Part shown: positions 1 to 12,299 of the stretch, piece after piece
How the letters are laid out: every line of letters starts with the position of its first letter
How positions within the stretch are numbered: position 1 is the first letter of the stretch
Notes under the pieces: generated by a model
What the model was told of the DNA's origin: nothing
The model's input: only the letters and a program-made list of their open reading frames with translations
The model's database searches: none
Translations under genes and position numbers: made by a program
NCBI GenBank assembly: GCA_015680685.1
Contig: MNCI01020320.1
Location: forward strand, 285,956-341,893
Origin: Gnetum montanum
Taxonomy: Eukaryota; Streptophyta; Gnetopsida; Gnetales; Gnetaceae
Direction of reading: 5' to 3'
DNA: 55,938 nucleotides

Positions 1-232
1 AGGATCAAATTGAATCCAAGCATCTCCTCGACGACGATAAACCTAGCATCTGTGGGGAACTAGTCTCCTACTACAAAGTTGATATGGACCATCCCTTTGA
101 CCTGCACTCATGACCTGTTGAATGACTTTAGGCATGATGTCATTGTAGGGCTGATCTAATCAATCAGGCCTAATTTATCCATTATGGGATAAGGGATGAC
201 ATTAGTGGCCGCCCCATCATCTACATGTACCC
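1..232 (-). pseudogene. T1 aspartic protease, N-terminal part
   Basis: The minus-strand translation contains VHVDDGAATNVI (about 209-232), matching VHVDDGAATNVI in the T2 protease, and continues to the shared MVEEMLGFNLIL-type segment near position 1. This is a retropepsin-like domain that would cleave the Gag-Pol polyprotein. DDG stands where retropepsins usually have DSG or DTG. At least two stops interrupt the frame, so this copy is broken. It is cut by the window edge. Confidence 0.65.
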
Positions 233-3200
233 TCCATATTTAGTGTTGGCTGACCCGAATGGTAATGAACATAGGCACCGTTGTCACCTGACCTTCAGGA
301 TTGTCCTTAATGGATTCATTGTGAAAGGTCAATGGGGTAGGCTTAGGTTTTTTAGTGACGGGGGGAACCATGATAGAATGGATTGCTTCTTCGTCTGCCA
401 GCAGGCTTTCATCCACAGGTATGGACATTAGCATGCGAACCATAGCCTCCCAATTCTTCTGCGATGTCATAAGTAATTCATAAAGGCTTAATGTTGTATT
501 TTTCTATTTCAAAGCCTGTTTGACTTGAGCCAGGGCATCGAGGAGATCTCGCCCACGATCGAGCTATTTGTCATCCTTTTCCTCCTCCATTCGTCCTAAA
601 AGGTGAATTTCACAGGGAGGAGTAACATTTGGCTTAGAAGAATTTCCTTTGGCCGGGAGGGGATAGTTGTGTTCGTGTGACCTTGTCATTTTTAGTAAGT
701 GGGGCCAAGGGTACAAAAGCAAGGGGTTGAGGTTTGGGAAACCCTAGAGTAAGAGGGTCCTTGGTCATATCAATAGTACAATAGGTTGATTTAGAAGATT
801 GCCTGTACATAGGAGGGACAGTTGATGATTTTGACACCCTAATGAATAAGGGTGCCCTGGATGTGGGCGCAGGTTGGGCCACGACTTTAATGAGAGGGGG
901 CTTTCGAGAAGCATTCTGAGATAGATTTCGAAGGATGAAAGGCTGCTTTGGAGCGCCACTCGTTGGAGCTAACTAACCTATTATTTTGGACAAATGAGGA
1001 TGCATTCGCAACACGAAAGGTCATTTTAGCTACACCTGATTATCGCCTTCTGCTCCTACCATGTTGATTTTGTACCCTATGTTATTTGCATTCAATAGGT
1101 TTTGGTACACATGCATGACCTAGTTTTCTAGATGTGTCGGGCTACTGCTATCTAAGATCAAGTTACGTTGATTTATCAGACACTAAATGTCATCCTTCAA
1201 TGCCCAGCAGTAGTCTGTGTCATGGCCACACAATTGGTGGTAGTTGCAGAACTAGTCTAACTTAAATTTTTTTGGCACTGGTGGTTCATTAGGTTGGGCC
1301 AAGGAGGGATTCTTGAGTAATTCATAGTGGCACCTGTGATGTTTTAGAGCCTCCTCAGACATCGTCTTGTGTCGGATGTGACCAGATCCCAACAATTACT
1401 TCAGAAGTTCTGAAGGCTTCACAAGTAGAGATGTGTAATTTGAGCGATCTTTACACTCAAATTTTGGCCTTGGTTGTGGAGGTGCTTTTGGGGTAGGAGG
1501 AGCTTCTTGATTGACATCATTTGAGCTAGTTGTTGGCTGAGCTAGCTCTGTAGTTGTTTTCTTGTTGTTGTTGTTTTTCTTCTTGGCTCCTTCAGCAACT
1601 GTTGCCACTATCATCATTGTGGGTTTGCCTTTTTCCTTACCCTTGCTATGGGCATTTTTGTAGGCTACATACGCCGAATTTTTACTAGCCTCTGCCACAT
1701 CTTGGATGCTCTTAGTTTGAGCAAAGGCTTGGCTAAGGGAATAGGGGGTGAGGTAATACAGTTTAGACTTGATAAAGTTGTTGACCGCTCCCTTGAAGAT
1801 TGCCAATAGGTGGGCCTCCATGATGGGTTCGCGGATCTTGTTCAAGGTAGCGCTCCATTGTTGTATAAACTTTTGGACCGACTTGAGCAGGTCTTGTTTG
1901 ACTCCCATGAGCTGGTCCAGTGTGACTTCTAGCTTCAGGTTGTATTTGAAGCGAGTCACAAACTGGGTTAACAGCTCTTCCAAAGTTGAAATGGAAGCAC
2001 ATGGAAGTGCTCCATACCAATCCAAAGCTTTACCCGTTAAGGACATAGCAAAGACACAGATTATAATATGTAGCCATTGTTGCAACAATAAGGACTCTAA
2101 CCTAAAAGTGACGAGGTGGCCTTTGGGATCACCTTCCCCATGATACTTTGTGAAATGGGGAAGGGACATCCCAGGTGGCAATGAGAGGATTGGGATTGTT
2201 GGACTAATAGGATCATCATGGAAAAAATCCATGACTTGTACCGTGTCAGAACCAGCAGCCTTGAGATGTTTGACCTCCTCTGTAAGGGTTTAAATGAGCT
2301 AGAAGGCTTGATCTAAACCCGTAGATGACGAGGTCGTTTGTGGAACAGCTGGTGGAGCCACACCAGGTGATGGAACAGAGGCAACAGCTTGGTCGATGGT
2401 TGCTGCCATCAGGATGGTCCTTGTAGGAGGTGTTGCTTGTGGCATCCACCATTAGATGGTTGGTGCAGATGGAGCTACTACTATCAGCTGCGCTATTGGA
2501 TATGCTGCTTGTGTAGCCCGGGGCATGAGCAGCAATCCCGTAGCTGGGTTTAGCATTTATGGAACTTGACTTTCATGGTGGGGATGGTTGTGCATTTGTG
2601 CAAGATGGGTAATAAGAAACATGTTGGGAGCCCACCATGCTATCGTGGCAGGCTCTGTCATGTGAGTTGGGAGCAAAGTCGGTGTTGTAAGTAATTGGGG
2701 TGTAGGTACCACGTGTACATATGGTGATATAGGCACAGGCACATGATGGGGTGGGTTAGGTAATCGTGCTTGTTGAGGAATGATCTGTGATGGACCGTCA
2801 CCTGGGAAGATAGTTGGAGAAAGAAAATGTAAACACGATGAATGTGGGACTCGATTGGTGTTAGCTAACTTCAAAGATGTGGTGATCGTCAACAACGGAT
2901 TTACACGAGACATTGTGGAGGGAGGGGCCATGGTGAAATCAACATGACTACATCCTTCAGAGTGAGAGTCTAGATCGTCTTGTCCATCGTGAAGCATTTC
3001 ATCATAGAAAAAGACCCTTAGTTCTTCTGGTGATGTATCTGCCATCAACATTTGATCTAGGATCCACTTTTGTTGATCTGTCAAGGGTATGAAAGTGTTA
3101 GGTGTGGGAATGAGTTCCTTCCTGTTGCAGTACATGAACTCATACTCTCGTTTTTCCTCTAGTTCTTGTGGGTACATAGGCAGGTTTGCCGCTAACTTAG

Positions 3201-3381
3201 CATAGAGGAAATTGTAGCTTTCCCTATGCTGAGCCTATCCCTCAGGCTCCTTCTTTTGTAGCCTGAGGGAGCAGCATGCTCACACTAGACTAAGTGGTTG
3301 CTCGACCATGGGAGGCATGACTTGCATGGTCTAAGGGTTCTCAAGGCTGGTGGTGTCAACGACAGTAGTTGATGTAGTCAT
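231..3381 (-). pseudogene. T1 gag polyprotein (Tat type), broken
   Basis: Gag forms the capsid and binds the element RNA. The minus-strand reading starts at an ATG at 3381-3379. It passes through a Pro/Thr/His-rich N-terminal region (2557-3177), then a 278-codon open stretch (1396-2232) with the retrotransposon gag domain: FTKYHGEGDP, FAMSLTGKALDWY, LTQFVTRFKYNL. A zinc knuckle follows, FCNYHQLCGHDTDYC (about 1203-1253), the Cys/His arrangement typical of Tat gags. A linker at 240-882 leads into protease. Stops lie between the open stretches. Compared with T2, T1 keeps the capsid domain open, so T1 is the better preserved copy there. Confidence 0.8.
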
Positions 3382-3616
3382 TTTTTTACGCGATTCGGAA
3401 ATAATGAAAATAAAAGTAGAGATTGAAAGGACAAAGGTGAACTAAGATAATAATTGGGGCTTTCTATCTTGTAGGATTCCAAAGGAATCGTCAAAGCGAC
3501 TGATCTGCACCACACAATTTCGTAAACAACCTTGGAGGTATTACATTTACGTTAATTGACAACAAGTATAGACAACTTACAAGACTACCCGTAAAATGCC
3601 AATCAGCTATGAAGGC

Positions 3617-3632
3617 CCTCCTTCTAGTGCCA
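3617..3632 (-). other. T1 primer-binding site
   Basis: Just inside the LTR the minus strand reads TGGCACTAGAAGGAGG. It starts with TGG (complement of the tRNA CCA end) six bases from the LTR edge. The same block is found next to the T2 LTR (35381-35397), while flanking bases differ. I do not assign the tRNA; it is not the initiator-Met type (TGGTATCAGAGC). Confidence 0.65.
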
Positions 3633-3638
3633 GAAAAT

Positions 3639-4919
3639 TGTAACGACGAAAAACGTTAGTCGCTGGAAATACCGAACAAAAGTCCATGTACACAGTTCTA
3701 ACCTGGGATCCATGTGAGGACCGTGCTGGAGAAAGAAATGAATCCAAGGTATCCTAAATGATCTTGTCAATCAGACAAGGACTTACTTAATCAGTAAATT
3801 TCTATAACGACTCTTTATGAGGAGATGCAATATTGTTAATCCCAAAGAAAATAATTGAAAGTGATGTAAATGTAGAGCGATTGTCAAATCCATATAAATG
3901 AGATGCAAGGAATTAGTCTTACAGAAAGTATGACCACAAGATCTGAGATTTAATTTATGAACACAATACTTCGGATGCAATGATTACAAGCAGGCTTCGG
4001 TTTCGACGATGCACATGCCAACAACAGGAAAGGAGATGAAACAAGCAAGGGTCAATCTACCTTATTCTAGCCAATCTGGGCTAAAGGAAATCAGACCCTG
4101 GGGCAACATATTTGTTAGCCAATTGTTTCTAATCAAGGGTCCTTACCAGTCAACTCTAATGTTCTCACAATCACTGATTCTCTTTTGCTCTTTTGCCAAT
4201 CTTGAAAGAGAAAAATTTTGCCAACCCCTTTGATCTTCGTCAACTAGAGCATTTATAAGGTTAGGGTCAGGAGAAAAACGTAGTTTAGGTGATGTGTGTC
4301 CTGAATTTGCAAAATGCCATTGACTTGATCTGGTGGTTGATGAAGTTTGTGATGCCACACTGCCTCACGCTCTAAAACATAATGCAGCGTAAATCACTCT
4401 CGTTGAAGATTTGGCGATAGGCGATTTCTTGATTACGCTACAGTACGCTGGAGAGCGTATTACGCCGCATGGACTGCTAATGCTTGTATTACGCTGCACT
4501 ATGCTAGATTACACTGCACTATGCTAGATTATGTTTCATAGCGTAATCTAGCGTAAAATAGTACATTTACAAAAAATCGAAGTGTTGCTGAAGTTTTTTG
4601 GCATTTTCCATCTTTGAGGTTGTGGCAGATTGCTTTTTGACATTACGCTACATTATGTCATCTTGCGTAATGCAGCGTAAGATGCCAAAAAGCTAAGGTT
4701 CTTGAAACATAGAGGATTTGAAAGGTCTAAAACTTGCCACTGTGCACCTGTCATTTTGCTCTGTCTTCTAAAATTCATTTGTGTTGTGCCATGCATCGTG
4801 GCTGGATAGGCTCTTACTCTAAAAAGGAACTTGTTGTGTTGCGCCTTGTTGCGACCCTTTGCCTGAATCACCAGCTTTTTGTTGAACTACCAAGGCCTCA
4901 AAATTTTCATGGTGTTTCA
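3639..4919 (-). repeat. 5' LTR of T1
   Basis: The left edge TGTAACGACG aligns with TGTAGTAACC (18371) and TATAGCGACC (35403) of the T2 LTRs. The right edge CATGGTGTTTCA aligns with TATGGTGTTTCA at 37341-37352. At about 1.28 kb it is shorter than the 1.95-kb T2 LTRs and diverged in the middle, so T1 is a related subfamily. It carries clusters of the motif ATTACGCTGC and its reverse complement (4430-4690). Confidence 0.75.
4430..4690. repeat. Inverted-repeat motif cluster in T1 LTR
   Basis: ATTACGCTRC occurs several times here, together with its complement GYAGCGTAA, for example ATTACGCTGCACTATGCTAG, CATAGCGTAATCTAGCGTAA and TTGCGTAATGCAGCGTAAG. The T2 LTRs carry comparable clusters built from GCTATGCTAC/GTAGCATAGC. 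Position inside the LTR suggests regulatory sites or a hairpin; that is inference. Confidence 0.6.
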
Positions 4920-5627
4920 TTGATGTTGATAGGCCATTTCTCCTAATAAATACAATAAAGTGAAAAGAGTTTCTAGTTCTAAGAAAAATAATAAACAATT
5001 CTATTATATCCTATGATGATGGATATCTTATCCTAATTTACAATACATACCTTGAACTCATGTAGTCATCACTGAGATTACCAAGTGTACCACTACTAAG
5101 TGAATCAAGTGATAATACTATTGGCTTACTATATAACTACACTTAGCACTAGAAACTAGTTGCATTCATACTACTTAACAATAGTGAAAGTAAAGTACAT
5201 GGAAAACTAAACATTAACTAGGAAACTAGTAACTAGTAATACAAGTAAAAATGGTAAACATTATTCTAGGTAAATATTAAGATAACCAAGTGGATGCTAT
5301 AATGATGACAAGTAATCTCGATCTTTATTATTGGTCATGAAATTTATCCAAATACACTTCACTCAAATAAAGACTCTGTACAATCACTCAACACCACACT
5401 ATGAACATACATTGCTAAGTACTTAGAACTAAAATCATGAAAAAAAACTAAGAGAGTTACTCTACTATGGATTGAAATCTATTCTAGATCCATGCACCTA
5501 AGTGTTGTATTTATAGGCTACCATGCATCCTGTAATATTGCATATATGACAATGTAGCTTGTGCTACGATATCAAAGCTATAATATTGTATATCTAATAT
5601 CATTGTCTTCGAAGCTTCAATTTATCA
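4920..5627 (-). repeat. 3' LTR of element C, truncated by T1
   Basis: On the minus strand the sequence TGATAAATTG (from 5627), then TAGCCTATAAATACAACACTTAGG, then AATAAAGATCGAGATTACTT lines up with the LTRs of B (41364-42247) and D (51934-52892). A TATA box (TATAAATA) lies at 5508-5515 on the minus strand. The last recognisable match, CTTGGTAATCTCAGTGATGA, corresponds to about 52530-52560 in D, so roughly the last 290 bases are missing, as expected if T1 inserted here. Confidence 0.75.
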
Positions 5628-5640
5628 TAGCCCCACAACT
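5628..5640 (-). other. Polypurine tract of element C
   Basis: The minus strand reads AGTTGTGGGG directly before the LTR start. In element B the equivalent is CTCGTGGGGG before TATGATAAACC. A purine-rich tract at this point primes plus-strand DNA synthesis. Confidence 0.55.
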
Positions 5641-8420
5641 AACTGAAAACTCATCCTCAAGTTAAAACAAAATGAGGATAGAGTTCCTTACAAAATTGGG
5701 AGGTATATTTACATGACACTTTTTATCATAGTGGTTTTTTAAAAAAATGACACAAGACATGACAGAACAAACTTTGATAAAAAAATAAAATTGGATGAAG
5801 CTTGATGTGACCTATGTAGTTCCTAGTGGTGGTGGACCCTCCATCAGTTGCTTCCCCTTATCATCAAGCTTCTAGAATTTGTATCTGTTTAGGAGCACCT
5901 AAATTTTTTCCTCTTTTGTTCTTAGGTCATGTACTCTCCATGCTTATTATGCAATGTGTGATGGAGCGGGTACATCCCACAAACATGGAAGTTGTGGGAA
6001 CATTTGGTTGGCCTTAACATACCATGCTGCAAACTATCTTCACTCTTCTTCAAATGCTCTAGCCTTTGCTCATAATTCATGGTAATCTAACAATCTTCTA
6101 GCTAGGTTTTTTGCAACATCTTTTTGCCCTTGGTAGCTAGCGTTAACTGCTTCTAATTCAAAGTTTACCACTTGAATTTTCTATAGGGAATCTTTCCAAT
6201 CTACAAAATCTTATTCATACTAGGTATATGTGGCTACTACTTGTTGTTCAAATTCATTTCTAGGCTTGACTGCTATTAACATGGCCAAGTTAGCTTAATG
6301 AAGGTTAGCTAACCTCATGTATTCTTTCAGATCCTCTATCTATAGGTTTTTATTCTTGACCTTTGCTTGGTGGATGTGAGCACAACTATCCAAGATGGGC
6401 TACTACTTTGGCTTTTGTGTTGCTATGGCGTTGATTTGAACCTTAGCCATCTAAATCTCATTCTCATAGATTTTCTTATACATCCCCACCTAGTTACAAA
6501 AGTGTTTCTTAATCCTTTCATGATTCTTTGCTTCATTTTGCCACATGCTAATCTCAATAGTTGATTTTTGTGTAATCATGCATATCTCTTCCATTAAGAG
6601 GGTTTTGTTTTCTCTTACTAAGTGGCTCATGTCTTGGTTGACTATCATCAGTTGTTCTCTCAATTTATGGATGCTTTTCTTTATGATGTTCTTCTACTTC
6701 TTGATGTCAATTAACCTAGCGTCATCTACAATGAGCTATTTATTATTTTCTTATGCTACAATGAGTGCCTTAGCATATGCATATGCTTGTGCCTCTACTA
6801 TTAAGGCATTTCACATTGCTTTCTTCTTCTCATTTTCCAACTACTTGTCTTACTCTAATAGGTTATTAATTTTCTCTATTCTAAATTATTCAATCTAGTT
6901 AGGTNNNNNNNNNNNNNNNNNNNNNNNNNNNNNNNNNNNNNNNNNNNNNNNNNNNNNNNNNNNNNNNNNNNNNNNNNNNNNNNNNNNNNNNNNNNNNNNN
7001 NNNNNNNNNNNNNNNNNNNNNNNNNNNNNNNNNNNNNNNNNNNNNNNNNNNNNNNNNNNNNNNNNNNNNNNNNNNNNNNNNNNNNNNNNNNNNNNNNNNN
7101 NNNNNNNNNNNNNNNNNNNNNNNNNNNNNNNNNNNNNNNNNNNNNNNNNNNNNNNNNNNNNNNNNNNNNNNNNNNNNNNNNNNNNNNNNNNNNNNNNNNN
7201 NNNNNNNNNNNNNNNNNNNNNNNNNNNNNNNNNNNNNNNNNNNNNNNNNNNNNNNNNNNNNNNNNNNNNNNNNNNNNNNNNNNNNNNNNNNNNNNNNNNN
7301 NNNNNNNNNNNNNNNNNNNNNNNNNNNNNNNNNNNNNNNNNNNNNNNNNNNNNNNNNNNNNNNNNNNNNNNNNNNNNNNNNNNNNNNNNNNNNNNNNNNN
7401 NNNNNNNNNNNTCTTGTTGCTAACCACTAGGTCCTACTTGTTTTTATTTAGTGATTTGTTTGGTTTCCCTAGCTTCTATTTGTTCCTCCACCTAATCTTT
7501 CTTTGGTGGTGCTAGCTTGAGCATTTCAGCATGTAAGGCAATTTGAGCTTTCCAAAGGATGTTATTAGTGTACCCTAATATTTTAGTACATTTGCATAGC
7601 TTCCTAATTAGGAAAGGAAATGGAAGTGTAAGCTTCTGTACTTTCTTTTCCTTGAACTACCTCTGAATTTCCATAAAATAGAGTTGTGCTAGATTGGTAT
7701 TGTACTTTCTTATCAACATCACACTTTCTCTCATTGCATACATGGATAACCTATTGAGTTTTTCGGTGGAAAATAAGTAATATGTGCCAATTTTAAAATA
7801 AATTCTATCTTCTAGAGTTAATTCATTGTATTCCTTATCTTCTTTACCATATGATCTTGTTAGCAACAATTTTCTAGTTTCTTTGTCTGACCTAGTGGAC
7901 AGATGTGCTAATCTTACTCCTTTATTGCGCACATTTAGAGCTTCTTCTAGTGCCTTAACTAATTATGAAATGGATACTCCTTCTATGTTGACCATAGCAG
8001 CTTCTTCTTTATTGTATTAGAATTGGTACGTCACCCCTAAATACCATTCACCACTATTTGATAGGATGGGCCATAGTAATGATACTTGAAGTTGCATCCT
8101 TATCACCTCTAGAACAAATTCCATGAACAAACCAAATTTCATTTCCATAATTACTATGATTAGGATCAATTTCTCCTAGATGGACTGGAGGCATTCTTTT
8201 GATAGTGTGAGATGTTGTTCTTGTTCTTGCAATCCTTTTGCCTTTGCTTAGGTTGACTGTCCTGTAGTAGGATTTTTCTAATGGATATTGAAGGATTGAG
8301 CTTCCTACTTCACAGGTTCTACTTGTGGCTCTTGTTTCCTTATTTGGCCTCTCCCATAGCCTCTTGGTCTCTTACTTGTGGGTTGTGGAAGTTCACCTTA
8401 TGCTTCTCTCTTTAGAGCCA
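5640..8420 (-). pseudogene. Element C third ORF (post-pol, unassigned)
   Basis: A coding-like minus-strand stretch begins at a candidate start MALKREA near 8420. It includes a basic Pro/Gln region and a 91-codon open stretch at 7657-7932 (RLAHLSTRSDKETRKLLLTR, then YNELTLEDRIYFKIGTYYLF). After the N gap it continues with Lys/Glu/Gln-rich, coiled-coil-like sequence to about 5800. Many stops interrupt it. The place between pol and the 3' LTR is where Athila elements carry a third, often env-like, ORF. I see no convincing signal peptide or transmembrane helix, so the function is open. Element B lacks this block. Confidence 0.45.
6905..7411. other. Assembly gap (507 N)
   Basis: A run of N interrupts the third ORF of element C. 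Gap length may be estimated rather than measured. A reading frame appears to run across it only because N codons are not stops. Confidence 0.99.
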
Positions 8421-8429
8421 TCTACAATC

Positions 8430-8777
8430 AATCAAGGGTTTGGAGTTACTAAAGTGTCCTCATAAATTCTTAACAATTCTATACCTTACTCATACCCTTA
8501 CTGTCATTAATTTTTTAGTTCATTATGATTGTGGAGTTAGGAAATTTCCAAAAATAATCTTATTAGTGCTTTTCTATGGCTTAAGATAATTGGTATGGTT
8601 AATTAGGAGTCCTGTTAAATTTGTTATAGCCTTAATATGAGTAATTTTCTTTTTAAAAAATTCTTGTTACTCTCCTTTAAAATTACTCTTATAATACCTT
8701 CTACGCATTAGAAATTTTAAAAAATTGACTTATATATTCCTCACTAGCACCCCTTCGTGACCTACCCACCACAAACC

Positions 8778-8855
<78 letters not shown>

Positions 8856-10600
8856 NAATTCATGAAAATCAAAGCAATAATGTGAAACTTATCACTTTTG
8901 AAAGCTATAAGGTCAAAGCTCAAAATTCAAAAGAAAAAAATAACAAAAACTTGCTCAAATGTGAAAATGAAGAAAAATGGTGAAGTCCCTACCTATATAT
9001 AGATTTTCTATGGTCTGATATTAGAGATATCATAGGCCAACAATTATCTTCTTTTGATAACTTCTAAGGATTAAAAATGAACCATTTTTAATGTTTGGAA
9101 TGTATGGAATATTTTTATAGGATCTTAGACTATGCATGATGCATATTTTTCCAAACTTTGACATGGAAAGTTCTTAAAGAAGGAATCTCAGGCTGTGAAA
9201 GTTCATGAAGTGTTGATAAGATGGATGAGAAGGGTAATGAATTCATGTTGTTAGAACAGATAGTTGAATAATATGAAAAGTTTTTATTGACATTTATTAG
9301 TGTTGGAAGGCTCAAAATGATCTGGAATCTCTTGGCAGGTATAAGATACAATAGTTATACAAGTGGATCCTTCCTAAACCAGGATCTACCTTAATTCCCT
9401 TGTATAACCACACCTAAAAGTGTCCTTAAGAACTTAAGGAGTTGAATTTAACACATACCTATTAAGAAAAACACACATGTTAGTACCACTAAATTAGGAA
9501 AATTATGCTATGTTACACAAAACCACAAGTTATGATAATTCATATACTGAGATGAAATGAACTTAAAAGGGATTGCAAAAATTAGGACATGAGGTATCTT
9601 ACCATAGGCATAATGAATTCTTATGTTTTATTAGTGGTTAAAGCAATCATTAGCCTTTTTATCCAAGATTCAAACCAAACCCAAACCACATTTCGATGAC
9701 ATCCCATTGTCTCATCTCTTGGAATTACAACTATAAGACTACCACTATTGTAGAAGTATTGTCACTTGGCATTTTATCCAATAGAGGAGTTTAGTTATTG
9801 CACTTTTTCTTAGTTTCCTAAGAATCCACCTACCTTCATGCATGGGTAACATGCCTTTCTAGTGGCATGATAAGGTAGCACTTATTTTACTCTTACTCAA
9901 AATTTTCTTTAGATCTACAATGATATAATACAATCTAACAATAGGATAAGACTAACAGAAGTAATCCAAGAGAGTCCACAAATCCCTTTGATGTCACACC
10001 CTTTACATTTCCACTTTCTTCTTCACTTTTTAGTCTAAGAATAATGATCACAAGTTTATTCTTAGTTGTATGATGGAAAGAATATCATTATAGCCATAGT
10101 AAGAACCTCTTATTAATGGAGTGGATGGATGAATGTTGTGGTCTTACTATTCAAATAATCAATCCCTTATGACTTGATAACATAGAGAAATATTCCCTTT
10201 ATTAGACTACATCTTGCCTTATTCTTAATGTGTTTTATTAACAATCAAAATTATTCACAAAGTTCATGAAACAAGTATGAAAAATACAATAAGAATTGGA
10301 AAAATATGTAAAGAATGAAAAATCACAAAGAATGAAAAATCGCTAAAGAATTGAAAAATGTGAAAGAACATAAAAAATTTAAGAAATGAAAAAGTATAGA
10401 AGAATGAGAAAATTTCAAACAATGTGAAAAATAAAAAGAAAAGAAAATATTCAATAAAGTCCCTATAGTTCTAGATTAACACCCCCACTATTGTTATTAG
10501 AGTTAGTTAAACAAAAGATAGAATAGGTAGAGGATTGTTGGGTGGAATGGGTAGGTTCCTTGGAATATTCATAATAGAAATTGACCTATTGGATATTGAT
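8430..10600 (-). other. Post-pol spacer of element C
   Basis: AT-rich sequence without a supportable gene. Parts are conserved between elements. The complement of 9985-10000, GGGTGTGACATCAAAGGGAT, matches GGGTGTGACATCAAGGGGAC in D (about 55380). AGGAAGGATCCACTTGTATA (complement of 9360-9380) matches GGGAAGGATCCACTTGCATA in B (about 40665). The spacer is therefore a family feature, not random filler. Confidence 0.6.
8780..8856. other. Poly-C run ending in N (assembly artefact)
   Basis: Seventy-six consecutive C bases are followed by a single N at 8856. Sequence resumes with unrelated AT-rich DNA. A pure run that ends at a gap base is best explained as a sequencing or gap-filling error. Confidence 0.85.
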
Positions 10601-10699
10601 AAGGATGAGTTTATGTGGGCAAGATGGGTGGTAGATATGTAAGGCACTAAATGGATAAATGGCTTGAACAATATCTGGTCCCTCCCAAAGTATCTGAAA

Positions 10700-11660
10700 T
10701 TTGGCTTTTGGGGTAAATAATTAGGATTATAGTAAAGGACCTCATCACTTGGTTGTATAGTTACATGCCTTATTCATGTGCTGTGACTAAGTTTGGAGTA
10801 TGCTTATGGACTTAACTACTCATGAGTGCCACTAGCCTATTCTCATCTAGAAGGTTCAAGTTCATGAGATGCACCTTTTGGGCTAAGCTCATATCAAGGT
10901 CAAGTTCATTGGCAATAGCTAAAGTGTGGAGCTCTACCTTGATCAAGAGCACTGGAACCTTGTCATAGGCAAACTCATATGGCGAGTACCCTATAGGTAG
11001 TTTCCAAGTTTTCCTATAGGCCCATAGAGCATCATTTAGTTTCGTGATCTAATTCCTTCTAAACCTACTAACTATCCTAGTAAGTATCCTAGTGATTTCA
11101 TGATTAGTTACTTTGGCTTGACCATTTGCTTGGTGGTGATATGGTGTTGTTAATTTATGGTTTATCCCAAGTTGTTGCATGATCTTTTTAAATGTAGCAC
11201 CAGTGAAGTGAGTTCTATTGTCTAATATAAGCATTCTTGGTGCTCCAAATCTATTCACCAAATGTTATTGGAAAAATTTGGTAGTTGTCTTTAATGTATA
11301 GTCTTTTACTATTACTACCTCTACCCACTTCATATAGTAATCCATATTCACAATTATGTATCCTTTTCCATTCAACATTAGTTGAATGGGTCCCATAAAA
11401 TCAATTCCCCATATTCCAAAAGGTTTAAGTGGCTATATTTAGTGTTGTGGCCCTTCATATTTGGCAATAACTCATCCATCTCTTTGTCATCATTCATAAG
11501 ATTGTGCAGAAGTGTGGGATTCTCTAAACAAGGTAGGGTAAAAGTAGCCTACCATCATCAACTTGAGTACCATTCTATTCCCTATGTAGTGGCCCTTGCA
11601 TGGACCTTCATGGGCATCCACTAAGACTATCTATTGGTCATAGTCTAGCACATACCATCT
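10700..11660 (-). pseudogene. Element C integrase
   Basis: The integrase inserts element DNA into the genome. Right to left: GPCKGHYIG and VGYFYPTLFRESH from the zinc-binding N-terminal region; WGIDFMGPI (first catalytic Asp); then VNRFGAPRMLILDNRTHFTG (second Asp) and YHHQANGQAKVTNHEI (region of the catalytic Glu, here VTN). The tail runs ALWAYRKTWKLPIGYSPYEF to LNLLDENRL. The best open part is 11049-11261. Stops at several places and the damaged zinc finger make it inactive. It is close in sequence to the element B integrase at 38330-39460. Confidence 0.8.
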
Positions 11661-11869
11661 AATGAGCCCAACTACACAGATCTTGTATAAACTATCATTT
11701 GTTTCCATATATCTTTTTACTTTATGAATAAATGATTTTCACTATTTCTTAGTCCATTCTATAGGAAGCTCTTCTGTTGATATATATGTAAGGTATTCTA
11801 TAGTCCATGGACTCCTTGTTGCACTTACAACCTATACTATTTTGATAAAAAAATCCTCATTAGAAAATT

Positions 11870-12270
11870 GGCCTAATAAAGGTTCCACTTGATCTTTAGG
11901 ATCCTAGTTCAACCTTGATAGATGATCAACTACCACATTTTCTATTCTCTTTTTTTCAATCATCATGATGTCAAATTCTTTTCAAATTACAAGCCATATT
12001 ATCACTCTGGGACTGACCATTGGTTTGTTCATAAGAAATTGAATGGTACTGTGATCAACGTGGATATAAATTTGATATCCAAGCACATAATTTCTAAAAT
12101 TCTCAAGTGCATACACCATGGCCATCAGCTCCTTTTCTATTATGATGTAGTTTAATTTTTCTCGAAGGATGCTCTGGTTGGCACAATGTATATAGTAAAG
12201 TCCTTTTTGATCATCTAATTGTGTTAGTACTGCACCAAGTGCATAGTTGCAAGCATCAGTAATGATATGA
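11870..12270 (-). pseudogene. Element C RNase H
   Basis: Minus-strand reading gives FHIITDACNYALGAVLTQ, then IIIEKELMAMVYALENFRNY and IYIHVDHSTIQFLMNKP. This is the RNase H domain of Ty3/gypsy pol, which degrades RNA in RNA-DNA hybrids. The catalytic Asp of TDA, the Glu of EKEL and the Asp of VDH are visible. It follows RT directly and precedes integrase. Confidence 0.75.
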
Positions 12271-12299
12271 AAAGGTCTTGACCAATCCAGATCTTAGAA

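Larger units (their letters stand above)
1..4919 (-). mobile_element. Tat-like Ty3/gypsy retrotransposon T1, 5' part
   Basis: This is the 5' portion of an LTR retrotransposon read on the minus strand: LTR (3639-4919), primer-binding site (3617-3632), gag (about 231-3381) and the start of protease (1-232), where the window ends. The same order and clearly related proteins occur in T2 (18371-37352), which identifies the family. The Tat assignment rests on T2, which has the second RNase H domain typical of Tat. The outer LTR edge (TTTCA at 4915-4919) abuts LTR sequence of element C, so T1 appears to have inserted into C. The 3' part and the second target-site copy lie outside the window. Confidence 0.85.

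Noticed and set aside
1769-2143. 124-codon plus-strand ORF
   Set aside because: It is a shadow of the T1 gag capsid region on the minus strand.
6876-7427. 183-codon ORF across the N gap
   Set aside because: It consists almost entirely of N-derived residues and carries no information.
8780-8856. Poly-C run as a real homopolymer or G-quadruplex region
   Set aside because: It is a pure run ending at an N with no interruptions, far more like a sequencing or gap-fill error.
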